Assembly: GCA_047615875.1 (NCBI GenBank)
Contig: JBLHGU010000258.1
Coordinates: 1-7,189, forward strand
Direction: 5' to 3'
DNA: 7,189 nucleotides
Source of the DNA: JBLHGU01 sp047615875
GTDB taxonomy: Bacteria; Pseudomonadota; Gammaproteobacteria; Arenicellales; CAJQKF01
A program made the position numbers and the translations under genes. Every line of letters begins with the position of its first letter. The first letter of the stretch is position 1. Positions 1-6,350 of this stretch are shown here, piece by piece. The notes under the pieces were generated by a model. It was given only the letters and a program-made list of their open reading frames with translations, did not search any database and was not told where the DNA came from.

Positions 1-2
1 TT

Positions 3-251
3 CACTCGGCGGTGGAGTCGGGGATCAACGCGTTGGAGGTACATGGACTGGATCGATGTCTGGATCACGGCATAGACGGATTCAGGCGCTATGTGGCGTT
101 GGCGATTGTTGCCAGGAACATGCAAAAATTAGGCACCGAGTTGCAAAAGAAAATCCAGGCGCGGGAGCAACGAAAACGAAGAAGAGAAAAGCACGCGGGA
201 AGTTGCTCAGGAGTTATGAAGTGCGGCGTTATGACGACAGGCAAATGGTAA
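3..251 (+). CDS. ISNCY-like transposase, C-terminal end (5' part outside window)
   Basis: This is the last 82 codons of a DDE-type transposase whose start lies left of the window. The frame is open from the first bases, so the GTG at 12 is internal and not a start. The reading begins HSAVESGINALEVHGLDRC and continues DHGIDGFRRYVALAIVARN. That is the conserved C-terminal block of ISNCY-type transposases: AVES.IN.LE, then HGLDR, then the GF.R.VAL...A.N helix that closes the catalytic domain, followed by a basic tail rich in K and R. The glutamate of the AVES segment is in the position where the last catalytic acidic residue of DDE enzymes is expected (inference). The final 17 residues after the basic tail are not typical of the family, so the end may be slightly altered. 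No terminal inverted repeat could be recognised after the stop, and whether the upstream part is intact cannot be seen. The family name is from memory of related sequences; an IS5- or IS1182-type relative is the alternative. Confidence 0.75.
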   Translation, partial: HSAVESGINALEVHGLDRCLDHGIDGFRRYVALAIVARNMQKLGTELQKKIQAREQRKRRREKHAGSCSGVMKCGVMTTGKW

Positions 252-252
252 A

Positions 253-426
253 ATGGACATATACCATACCAATACTGTGGATTATTTTTGCGAATTGCTG
301 AGTTTTCGGTCTGGCACTAATTACGAGGTTGTGAAATTCAACATTGGCAATCCAGCTAGTTGGTCGATGAGGTGTGACTTCGACGTTGATATCAAGCTTT
401 TGTTGAATGTTTTGAGTACTGATTAA
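253..426 (+). CDS. small hypothetical ORF, 57 residues
   Basis: I do not recognise this protein. An ATG one base after the transposase stop opens a 57-residue frame starting MDIYHTNTVDYF and ending NVLSTD. Its composition is protein-like: acidic, with W, C and F residues and no low-complexity runs. There is no good Shine-Dalgarno; an AGG at 238-240 lies about 12 bases upstream, which is too far to be convincing. It has no signal peptide or membrane segment. It could be a real small protein, a remnant of the gene into which the element inserted, or chance. Position directly after a transposase end, in a window full of relics, makes the remnant option reasonable. Confidence 0.3.
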   Translation: MDIYHTNTVDYFCELLSFRSGTNYEVVKFNIGNPASWSMRCDFDVDIKLLLNVLSTD

Positions 427-696
427 AGCTAATTCCTATGGTAAATGTCTCCATCCGAAGCTTCATTTTGGCGTGAACGACATGACCAGTCAATTAACCA
501 GAAGAAATGGCCAGATTTCCAGAGCCCGAGGATAAATCGGATGAAATACATTAACTTCTCGGCTGCAAACAGACTGTTCATTCCCCCTCTTCTTCCATTA
601 ACATACGCTTTATACTTCCTGTACTTGTCAGCAAGATATAAATGAAGTCGGTCTATCCGTGCCGCCCAGCCTGGAATCAAGCACAGAAAAGTTTAA
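427..696. other. gene-poor stretch with overlapping ORFs of doubtful status
   Basis: No recognisable gene. Both strands happen to be open. The minus strand has a frame from about 692 down to 429 that reads like a basic protein with a KYRKYKAYVNGRRGG segment and an aromatic-rich hydrophobic patch. The plus strand has a frame from 445 to 645. Neither has a ribosome binding site, and the minus frame would have to use TTG. The minus frame has the more protein-like composition and could be a decayed gene fragment, but no family came to mind. The stretch ends at a sharp boundary: the minus frame is closed by a stop at 693-695 and the next plus-strand relic opens right after a TAA at 694-696. Confidence 0.2.
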
Positions 697-981
697 AAAA
701 TTGCGCCTAATGCGTTGTTTGTCAAAACTTTGAACCACATCCCTGCTGAGTATATGGAGTACTCAGAGACACTAGGACTTAACTACCATGTAAGCGTTGC
801 CGGTGATGAAGCCGCGGTAACGTGGGTAATTGCAATACTTAAAGATATGGGTTTCGTCCCCGCTGTTGTCGGTGGGATACGGGAGACACGATTACAGGAA
901 GCCTTCTACTCCGCAACTAAAAACATGCGCGTATTGGGTGACCCACACACCGTACAATTTGGTACCCTTCCAGTTCGCTAA
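697..981 (+). pseudogene. C-terminal fragment of an F420/NADP-oxidoreductase-like Rossmann protein
   Basis: The frame is open from just after a TAA at 694-696 to the TAA at 979-981, about 94 codons. It reads VKTLNHIP near its start, then VAGDEAAVTWVIAILKDMGF and VVGGIRETRLQEAF. This order (VKa.N.ip, an (A)GDd.aa segment, a helix, then lGF.pv..G....ar.le) is the second half of the family that includes NADPH-dependent F420 reductase and related dinucleotide-binding proteins (COG2085 type). The first half, with the GxGxxG nucleotide-binding loop, is absent, and I could not find it in any frame of the preceding 250 bases. The only start-like codon is a TTG at 715 with no ribosome binding site, so this is most likely a truncated gene. 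The alternative is a small stand-alone ORF. It lies 120 bases before the Kef-type antiporter in the same direction. Confidence 0.55.
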
Positions 982-989
982 GTAAGTAA

Positions 990-999
990 CCGTTAACGG
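990..999. repeat. 10-base perfect palindrome CCGTTAACGG
   Basis: CCGTTAACGG is a perfect dyad, 9 bases after the stop of the upstream fragment and about 100 bases before the antiporter start. It is followed by an AT-rich TATATAT. It could be an operator or a chance palindrome; the sequence does not identify a regulator. Confidence 0.25.
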
Positions 1000-1021
1000 G
1001 TATATATCGCATGTGTCGTCT

Positions 1022-1057
1022 GCACTGAACCGGGTGTCCGTACATACCGGTTCAGGC
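1022..1057 (+). promoter_or_regulatory. strong stem-loop in the leader of the Kef-type gene
   Basis: CTGAACCGG (1025-1033) and CCGGTTCAG (1047-1055) form a perfect 9-bp inverted repeat. The helix can be prolonged inward after a one-base bulge (A1046) by a G-U pair and TGT/ACA, closing on a CCGT tetraloop at 1038-1041. It can be prolonged outward by GC/GC with A1024 bulged. No T-run follows, so it is not a standard intrinsic terminator for the upstream fragment. It lies 45 bases before the antiporter ATG and may be a leader RNA structure or a dyad binding site for a repressor. Existence of the dyad is certain; its role is inference. Confidence 0.4.
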
Positions 1058-1088
1058 GGCTGCAACAATTACGTTTGTGCGGCTAAAT

Positions 1089-1092
1089 AAGG
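1089..1092 (+). promoter_or_regulatory. ribosome binding site of the Kef-type gene
   Basis: AAGG lies 9 bases before the ATG at 1102. It is short, but correctly spaced, and it supports that ATG as the start. The protein then begins where KefB/KefC proteins begin. Confidence 0.45.
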
Positions 1093-1101
1093 TATTAAGT
1101 T

Positions 1102-2952
1102 ATGGGTGGTAGCCTACTTCAATCGGTTTTTATCTTTCTGGCATTTACCTGCCTGATCGTACCCTTATCAAAGTGGGCCGGGCTCGGGCCGGTGATCGGT
1201 TACCTTATTGCTGGAGTGCTGATTGGCCCATTCGCCTTGGGTTTTATTTCTGACCCAACAACCATATTGCACTTCTCTGAGTTTGGGGTGGTGATGATGC
1301 TATTTCTCATCGGCATGGAATTACAGCCGCGGGAACTCTGGCTAATGAAGGGGCAGTTGTTAGGCCTTGGAATGACTCAGGTGCTTGCAACCACAGCCTT
1401 GATCACTCTGGCTTCAATCCTAATGGGCCAGTATTGGAGCGAAGCTGTAGTAATCGGAATGGCACTGGCACTCTCTTCAACCGCGATTGCTATTCAAATT
1501 ATGCAAGACCGTGGGATGATGACTAGCGAAACCGGCAAAGCGGGATTTTCAGTGCTGTTGTTTCAAGACGTCGCGGTCATCGCTATGATCGCCATATTGC
1601 CCACACTTGCGATTCAAGGGGGCTCGGAAATCATCGCTGGGACAGATCACGTCACTAGTGATTCCGACGGGCTATCCGGCTGGTATTTGGCAGCCTCTAT
1701 ATTGGCGTGTTTTGGGGGTATGATATTTGCCGGTCGCTTATTGCTACGACCACTTTTCCGGTTTATTGCTCGAATGGGTGTGCGCGAAACGTTTACGGCA
1801 CTGGCTCTGCTGCTGGTGGTCGGCAGCACCCTGTTAATGGAGTGGCTCGGTCTATCCGCTGCGCTGGGTGCGTTTATAGCAGGCGTAGTATTAGCCGATT
1901 CCGATTACAGACACCAGCTTCAACGTGACATAGAGCCGTTTAAAGCTTTATTGCTTGGTTTGTTTTTTATATCCGTTGGTATGTCGATCGATTTTGCTAC
2001 CTTAATTGAAAACCCACTTGAAATTGTAGGCCTACTGGCTGGGCTGGTTCTGACTAAGTTTATCGTTCTTTTAGTAATCGCCAGAGTATCTGGCATGGAA
2101 ACCATATCAGCTTCTTTGTTTGCGATACTTTTGTCACAAGGTGGTGAATTCGCTTTTGTACTCTCGCAATTCGCGCTTACTGCTCATGCGATGACAAGCG
2201 CTACTGCAACCACATTAAACGCTGTCGTCGCCATCTCTATGGCCACAACGCCATTGTTGCTGCTACTTTTCGACAATATAGTGGCGCGCAAAATCAATAC
2301 GGCTTCGGCTAAGACGGGACCCAGCCCCGTCGACGAAGGGCATAAAGTGCTGGTGCTTGGTTATGGACGAGTTGGCCAGATGGCAGCCCGTCTGCTTGGC
2401 ACTCAAAACATTAAGGCCACACTGATCGATTTTGATGCCGATCATATCGAATTGACCGCCAAGTATGGATCTCGAGTGTTTTACGGAGACGCTGGCGATA
2501 TGGAGTTATTGCGCACCGCAGGTGCTGAACACATGGACATTATTATTGTCGCGATCGACAATACTGACCGAATTACCCAGATAGTCAGGGATGTTAAGCA
2601 GCAATTTCCACAGGCGAAGGTATTGGCGCGGGCCCGAAACCGCAACCAACTATATGATTTATTTGATGCCGAGGTCGACTACGCCGAAAGGAGTACCGTA
2701 AGGGGAGGCTTGGCACTGGGAAGAAAAGCCCTCGAATACCTGGGTATGAACAAGGCTCACGCTGAAAAAATGGCACGAGAATTTCTCACTCATGATTATA
2801 AAATGATTCAAGAGTCCCTCGAAATGCGCAACGACTTGAACGCTCTAATTGCACACACGCATACGGCATCAGAATTAATCAAACAGGCGCTGCAATCTGA
2901 TGAAGAACATTGGGGCGGTAATACGCAGTCTCCCAACACCGAGAATCAATAG
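1102..2952 (+). CDS. kefB: KefB/KefC-type glutathione-gated K+/H+ antiporter (CPA2 family)
   Basis: This is a complete 616-residue inner-membrane antiporter of the CPA2 family, near the 601-620 residues of E. coli KefB and KefC. In E. coli these proteins let K+ out and H+ in when glutathione adducts of electrophiles bind, protecting the cell by acidifying it. Residues about 5-390 form the membrane domain. HFSEFGVVMMLFLIGMEL (57-74) matches the KefB signature, FQD (154-156) carries the transport aspartate, and HQLQRDIEP (271-279) matches the KefC regulatory-loop motif HALESDIEP, followed by FKALLLGLFFISVGM. Residues about 414-530 are the RCK_N (NAD-binding) domain, with GYGRVG (420-425) and D443 at the end of the second strand. 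ARARNRNQL (509-517) aligns with the glutathione-site region of KefB/KefC. The C-terminus after residue 550 is a charged helix. No KefF/KefG-type quinone-reductase partner gene is adjacent. Identity as KefB rather than KefC, and true glutathione gating, cannot be settled by eye. Confidence 0.9.
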   Translation: MGGSLLQSVFIFLAFTCLIVPLSKWAGLGPVIGYLIAGVLIGPFALGFISDPTTILHFSEFGVVMMLFLIGMELQPRELWLMKGQLLGLGMTQVLATTALITLASILMGQYWSEAVVIGMALALSSTAIAIQIMQDRGMMTSETGKAGFSVLLFQDVAVIAMIAILPTLAIQGGSEIIAGTDHVTSDSDGLSGWYLAASILACFGGMIFAGRLLLRPLFRFIARMGVRETFTALALLLVVGSTLLMEWLGLSAALGAFIAGVVLADSDYRHQLQRDIEPFKALLLGLFFISVGMSIDFATLIENPLEIVGLLAGLVLTKFIVLLVIARVSGMETISASLFAILLSQGGEFAFVLSQFALTAHAMTSATATTLNAVVAISMATTPLLLLLFDNIVARKINTASAKTGPSPVDEGHKVLVLGYGRVGQMAARLLGTQNIKATLIDFDADHIELTAKYGSRVFYGDAGDMELLRTAGAEHMDIIIVAIDNTDRITQIVRDVKQQFPQAKVLARARNRNQLYDLFDAEVDYAERSTVRGGLALGRKALEYLGMNKAHAEKMAREFLTHDYKMIQESLEMRNDLNALIAHTHTASELIKQALQSDEEHWGGNTQSPNTENQ

Positions 2953-3060
2953 ATCAAACCCACTAATATTCTCAGCGTGGCTAGTGGCAAAGCGATCTCT
3001 TCAATTGACATCTCCCTACAAATTATTTACGCATACTGCCATATTTAACTAAAGCCATAG

Positions 3061-3309
3061 ATCGAATCAGGACATTTCATAGTCAATTTACCACGCATAA
3101 CAGAACAGGCTGTAATCAAAGATGACTCCTCTCTATTTAGGGCATCTCCCTCAATCGCGTTTGACGAGGCGCATCTTCAACAGCTCAGTAACCCCTATTG
3201 TCCTGGATGTGACCTGCCGGACGCAGACCTGTACGGCGCGAACCTGACGGGCGCGATCTATTATAATACAAGAATGCCTGACGGTAGCAGCAACTATAGT
3301 GGTTGTTAA
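3061..3309 (+). pseudogene. pentapeptide-repeat protein relic, no usable start codon
   Basis: An open frame runs from just after a TAG at 3058-3060 to a TAA at 3307-3309, but it contains no ATG, GTG or TTG in a position to start the repeat part. The readable core is YCPGCDLPDADLYGANLTGA (3196-3255) followed by a tail ending TRMPDGSSNYSGC. CDLPD, ADLYG and ANLTG are three A(D/N)LxG-type units, with a fourth degenerate one (AIYYN). The CPGCDL cap just before the first unit and the MPDGS...SGC tail after the last are what small secreted or periplasmic pentapeptide-repeat proteins usually carry. The piece therefore keeps both ends of the repeat domain with very few repeats between. The N-terminal part before residue 35 looks unlike a normal signal peptide and may be out of frame. 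Most likely this is a frameshifted or truncated gene; a non-standard start is the alternative. Confidence 0.65.
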
Positions 3310-3314
3310 ACAAT

Positions 3315-3324
3315 GACACGTGTC
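3315..3324. repeat. 10-base perfect palindrome GACACGTGTC
   Basis: GACACGTGTC lies 5 bases after the stop of the pentapeptide relic. It could be a dyad binding site, but nothing downstream on the same strand uses it obviously. It is reported because the interval 3310-3663 contains little else on the plus strand: apart from this palindrome, the minus-strand small ORF and the promoter candidate described separately, I see nothing in it. Confidence 0.2.
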
Positions 3325-3400
3325 TGTAGGTGAGGGGAAAAACATCCTAGATAGTAGGTGTTCATTTTCCTTCACTTTTACGAGTGATGCGACTGTCTCT

Positions 3401-3535
3401 TCAGGGCAAACTAGGGGCATAGACACTTTTCCAAATCTGGCCGCTTCGGGATAGCTGCTGCGTAAAGTCAATCATGTCGAGCGAATGACAGCTATTCAAA
3501 AAGTTAAACTCGATGCTGTGTTTTTTACTTTGCAA
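3401..3535 (-). CDS. small hypothetical ORF, 44 residues, with strong Shine-Dalgarno
   Basis: On the minus strand a perfect AGGAGG (complement of CCTCCT at 3543-3548) stands 7 bases before a TTG at 3535-3533. From that TTG the frame runs 44 codons to a TGA (complement of TCA at 3401-3403). The product starts LQSKKHSIEFNFL (first residue read as Met), continues SLDMIDFTQQL and ends SVYAPSLP. No family is recognised, and there is no signal peptide or membrane segment. The combination of a consensus ribosome site and correct spacing is unusual in this window, where the larger genes have weak or no such sites. It could equally be the 5' end of a frameshifted gene, because the neighbouring minus-strand frame stays open further left. 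Confidence 0.3.
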   Translation of the reverse strand: MQSKKHSIEFNFLNSCHSLDMIDFTQQLSRSGQIWKSVYAPSLP

Positions 3536-3542
3536 GGCTTTA

Positions 3543-3548
3543 CCTCCT
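3543..3548 (-). promoter_or_regulatory. consensus Shine-Dalgarno on the minus strand
   Basis: CCTCCT on the + strand reads AGGAGG on the minus strand. It is 7 bases from a TTG that opens the 44-residue ORF. It is the best ribosome binding sequence noticed in the window. Confidence 0.3.
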
Positions 3549-3583
3549 AAGCAGATTCACCACCTCCGGCTTCGCCCGAATGC

Positions 3584-3612
3584 AATGTTCTCGGTGTGTA
3601 AAAGCGTATACT
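3584..3612 (+). promoter_or_regulatory. candidate promoter of the Tat-exported LRR gene
   Basis: TATACT at 3607-3612 is a good -10 hexamer inside an AT-rich stretch. No convincing -35 box is present at 16-18 bases upstream (AATGTT at 3584-3589 is the correctly spaced hexamer and is poor). A start near 3619 would give a leader of roughly 45 bases before the ATG at 3664. Confidence 0.35.
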
Positions 3613-3663
3613 ATATTGCTATATTTTTTGCTTCTTATTCTTTGATTTGCCCGTATCAATTTA

Positions 3664-4266
3664 ATGACCCATGTTACAGATAAGCGATCGCGCAGGAGTT
3701 TCCTGAGATCAGGGCTGTTGGGCAGCATTTTTTGCTTCACGTATTTTCAGCCATGTGCAGCAGCTATGGCTAATAAAAGTATCCAGAAGTGCGATATTAA
3801 GATGGAACTGGTACCTCTAATCGACGCGTTAAGGGCAACTGGCAAGCCTGTCTGCGAGCAAGCGGCACGGGATCTAGGTATATACGTTTGTCGAAATCAA
3901 GATTATGACTTGCATTTGCGAAACGCCGCACTTGATTTTAATGATGCGCTGGGTATTAGTAACGCGCTGAGCACTATCAATAATGCGGCAAGTTCAAAGC
4001 TAAGATCGTTTAGTATGAGCTTTAATCCTAAGTTAGAAGATGAAGGTGCGATTGCTGTTGTAAAGAGTTTGCCAACCTCGCTTAAGGAACTGGGATTAGT
4101 AGGATGTGCACTGAGTGATAAGACTGGTTTGGTGTTGCTAGAGTGGTTGAAGACAGCATCACAAGTCGAAATGGTCTGTGTAGAAGACAACAAATTTACA
4201 GCTGAATTAAAGCAAAGATTAGAGGCGACTCGTCGACAAAGACCACCCTTCACGATTATTGTGTGA
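3664..4266 (+). CDS. Tat-exported small leucine-rich-repeat protein (ribonuclease-inhibitor type)
   Basis: This is a 200-residue protein with an N-terminal twin-arginine signal. The motif SRRSFLRSG (residues 9-17) is followed by a hydrophobic stretch (LLGSIFCFTYF) and an AAAMA cleavage region near residues 32-36. Export folded across the inner membrane by the Tat system is therefore expected. The mature part contains four repeats of 27-28 residues starting near L85, L113, L140 and V168. They have the form LxxLxLxxNxL, for example LRSFSMSFN and LKELGLVGCAL. This is the RI-like repeat class. Cysteines at 43, 64, 76, 148 and 172 are present in the mature part. No catalytic domain is visible, so a binding role is the likely one, with an unknown partner. 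The ATG at 3664 is chosen because only it includes the whole Tat signal; an in-frame TGA at 3643-3645 excludes much longer forms. No Shine-Dalgarno precedes it. Gaps of more than 130 bases on both sides suggest its own transcript. Confidence 0.75.
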   Translation: MTHVTDKRSRRSFLRSGLLGSIFCFTYFQPCAAAMANKSIQKCDIKMELVPLIDALRATGKPVCEQAARDLGIYVCRNQDYDLHLRNAALDFNDALGISNALSTINNAASSKLRSFSMSFNPKLEDEGAIAVVKSLPTSLKELGLVGCALSDKTGLVLLEWLKTASQVEMVCVEDNKFTAELKQRLEATRRQRPPFTIIV

Positions 4267-4399
4267 GGGATGACATTCAAGCTATATTTTAACCTACAGC
4301 GTTGCAGAATTTAGTTGGCTTGTCTTTGTCAGTGATCATATCGTTTTTGGTTAGTACGTTTTTTCAGTTGCAACCTGTAACTTTTACCGAATAAATAGT

Positions 4400-6199
4400 A
4401 TGGACAATTCTATGCCCGATCTGGCACATTTAATTACATTCGGTATTAGCACCCTGGTTTTTGTGGTTCTTTGTGTGGCCTATTGGGGCTATGGGCACCT
4501 ATTCTTTCGCCTCTCTGGAGTGTCAGTACCAAGAATTCAGAGTTTAGTGGTTTTGTGTGGGTGGGCATTGTCGCTAACGTTTATGGGGGTGGTCCATCTA
4601 TTTTTCCCCATTAATCCAGCTGTCTCATTTCTAAACGTAGCGTTGGGTCTAGCTCTATTAGCCATTTTTAGAGAACACATAAATTATAAAAGATTGCTGA
4701 CACTTTCAAATCTTTTTGCATTTTCGATTTTTATCGTCTTCTGCTACTGGGTTTTTTCAAAAGCTATGTTGAATCCAAAAGTGGTAGATTCAACTGTATA
4801 TCATATAAATAAAATAGGATGGGTGGAGAGTTTTCCAGCAGTGCCAGGGTTAGGTAATTTACATGGCCGGCTGGCGTTTAATCAATCCTTCAGTAACTTT
4901 GCAGCATCTTTAAATTTTCTTCCGTTTGTGACGATGGGGAAATTGGAGCACGGATGGTATCTGGGTAACGCCACGGTATTATTATTGCTAATCATGATTT
5001 GTATAGAACAAATGTTTTGCAAAAGTAGTTCAAAAAAGAGCAGTTTCCAAACTGAATCAGATGGCGCTTTAAAAATTCTCTATGGCATAGGTATGGTCAT
5101 TGCTCTTTACTATATCGTTGATAATAAACTAACGTCCCCAACGCCCGAGTATGCTGCCAATATAATGGTTCTCATCCTTTCGTTGCTGTATCTCGAATTT
5201 TGCTACAGCCATTCAAGAGTGAACGAGAAAACACTTTTATCTATATTAATTTTGATCGGGGTGGCTGCCACTACAATTAAGCTAAACGTTGCGTTATTTT
5301 GTTTGATGATTCTATCTGCAGCTGGAATTGTAGCTTTAGGTCGATACGAAGTAAGGATTGTCCTACGCATGATTATGATTCCCGCTGTCCTGTTTTCTGC
5401 CTGGATTGCAGCTGGATTTATCACCTCGGGTTGCCCATTATTTCCTTCAGGATTAGGATGCTATCCTGGTTTTGATTGGTCAATGAGTCCCATATCAATC
5501 GGCCAGGAGGAGATTTTTATCACCACATTCGCCCGAGATAGCTCATCCCCCTGGAAAGAAGTCTATGAGGGCTGGCAATGGTTACCTCAATGGTGGGAGA
5601 AAATGTCTGGAAGCTACGCAATTTGGGTGCCATTGTTGTGTGCTCTGTTGTTAGGTACAGTCTCACTCATTGCTGCCATTTTTGGCATGTCACAGAAAAA
5701 TACGAGTTTGCGTAACGGCTGCTTTGTCATATTAATTGGCATCGGGTGTACCGCAATTCTTTGGTTTTTAAAGGCCCCAGCGGCCCGATTTATCATTGTC
5801 TTTCTGCAGGTATTGGCCCTGGTCGCAGCATTTAATCTAATTGTGCAACTGAGGGAGCGCATAGAGTCTCGTAATTACCATTGGCAGGTAGTTGTAATCG
5901 TCTTAATCGCAACCAGTTTTGTTCCCTACAACTATTTTTCCCGCTGGGATACTCCCACCTATGAATTTTCCACCACTGGACTGTTTGTCATACCAACCTC
6001 CAAATTTAAGACAGTGCGAACTAGATCAGGATTGGATGTTTTCATTCCAGAAATTGGGGGGCGCCCATATAACCCGCCTTTGCCAGCAACCATCGACTCA
6101 AGATTCGACCCCTATTTAGAACAGCGTGATCCGGATTATCTGGGTGACGGTTTCAGACTTGCGGCGGATCGCCCAAAATATCGTCCACTTCACTATTGA
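4400..6199 (+). CDS. polytopic membrane protein, LIC_10190/DUF8201-like (GT-C-like)
   Basis: This 599-residue protein has about 13 hydrophobic segments. The first lies near residues 10-30 and there are clear ones at 188-205, 252-268, 322-342, 405-428 and 462-482. After the fourth segment comes a loop with D130 and YHINKIGW (134-141), then PGLGNLHGRLAFN (149-161). Further on are GCPLFPSGLGCYP (344-356) followed by DW, and a soluble C-terminus with NPPLPATIDSRFDPYL and DGFR. That set (the GNLH.RL.FN loop, the gyPL(y/f)PS..DW segment and the PLP.T..FnP.L tail) is what I recall for proteins annotated LIC_10190 family or DUF8201, whose function is not established. An acidic residue in the first large external loop of a many-helix protein recalls GT-C glycosyltransferases, which use polyprenyl-phosphate sugars; this is inference. 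ATG 4400 has no good ribosome site, and the ATG at 4412 is an alternative start. The 133 bases before it contain no clear promoter or terminator. Confidence 0.7.
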   Translation: MDNSMPDLAHLITFGISTLVFVVLCVAYWGYGHLFFRLSGVSVPRIQSLVVLCGWALSLTFMGVVHLFFPINPAVSFLNVALGLALLAIFREHINYKRLLTLSNLFAFSIFIVFCYWVFSKAMLNPKVVDSTVYHINKIGWVESFPAVPGLGNLHGRLAFNQSFSNFAASLNFLPFVTMGKLEHGWYLGNATVLLLLIMICIEQMFCKSSSKKSSFQTESDGALKILYGIGMVIALYYIVDNKLTSPTPEYAANIMVLILSLLYLEFCYSHSRVNEKTLLSILILIGVAATTIKLNVALFCLMILSAAGIVALGRYEVRIVLRMIMIPAVLFSAWIAAGFITSGCPLFPSGLGCYPGFDWSMSPISIGQEEIFITTFARDSSSPWKEVYEGWQWLPQWWEKMSGSYAIWVPLLCALLLGTVSLIAAIFGMSQKNTSLRNGCFVILIGIGCTAILWFLKAPAARFIIVFLQVLALVAAFNLIVQLRERIESRNYHWQVVVIVLIATSFVPYNYFSRWDTPTYEFSTTGLFVIPTSKFKTVRTRSGLDVFIPEIGGRPYNPPLPATIDSRFDPYLEQRDPDYLGDGFRLAADRPKYRPLHY

Positions 6200-6350
6200 A
6201 GTTATGTGGGAGCTTGTTTGATTATGAGTTCAATATAATTGGTGAGTGTGCAAAATATGAAAATTCTGTTGAAATAACACACTAGTGACTTCCAACCAGA
6301 TGAATTTCTATACTGCCTCGTGCGATAAGACGGAGGAGAGCAATCACGGA
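6200..6350. other. intergenic stretch, nothing recognised
   Basis: No gene, RNA or intrinsic terminator was seen between the membrane protein stop and the IS91 relic. AGTGTG (6245-6250) and CACACT (6278-6283) form a short inverted repeat with a long loop, and TATTGAA (6194-6200) and TTCAATA (6229-6235) form another. Both are weak enough to be chance. Confidence 0.3.

Noticed and set aside
56..301. 81-codon plus-strand ORF overlapping the transposase end in another frame
   Set aside because: The conserved transposase motifs are in the other frame. The basic run in this frame is the shifted reading of the same K/R-rich codons.
445..645. 66-codon plus-strand ORF
   Set aside because: No ribosome site and antisense to another open frame. 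Neither strand could be assigned, so it is described only as a doubtful stretch.
3151..3471. 106-codon minus-strand ORF
   Set aside because: Overlaps the pentapeptide relic, has no ribosome site, must use TTG and resembles no family. The left half is the antisense shadow of the repeats.
3305..3509. Two GTTAAAC heptamers (3305-3311 and 3503-3509) resembling integron attC core sites
   Set aside because: No matching RYYYAAC partner at the right distance and no imperfect dyad between; the first lies partly inside a stop codon of the pentapeptide frame.
3540..3740. 66-codon minus-strand ORF ending inside the AGGAGG
   Set aside because: Starts antisense to the Tat signal region, has no ribosome site and matches no known family. 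The coupling to the next small ORF is suggestive but not enough.
3903..4280. 125-codon minus-strand ORF
   Set aside because: Entirely antisense to the LRR gene; its serine- and leucine-rich composition is what the reverse of leucine-rich codons gives.
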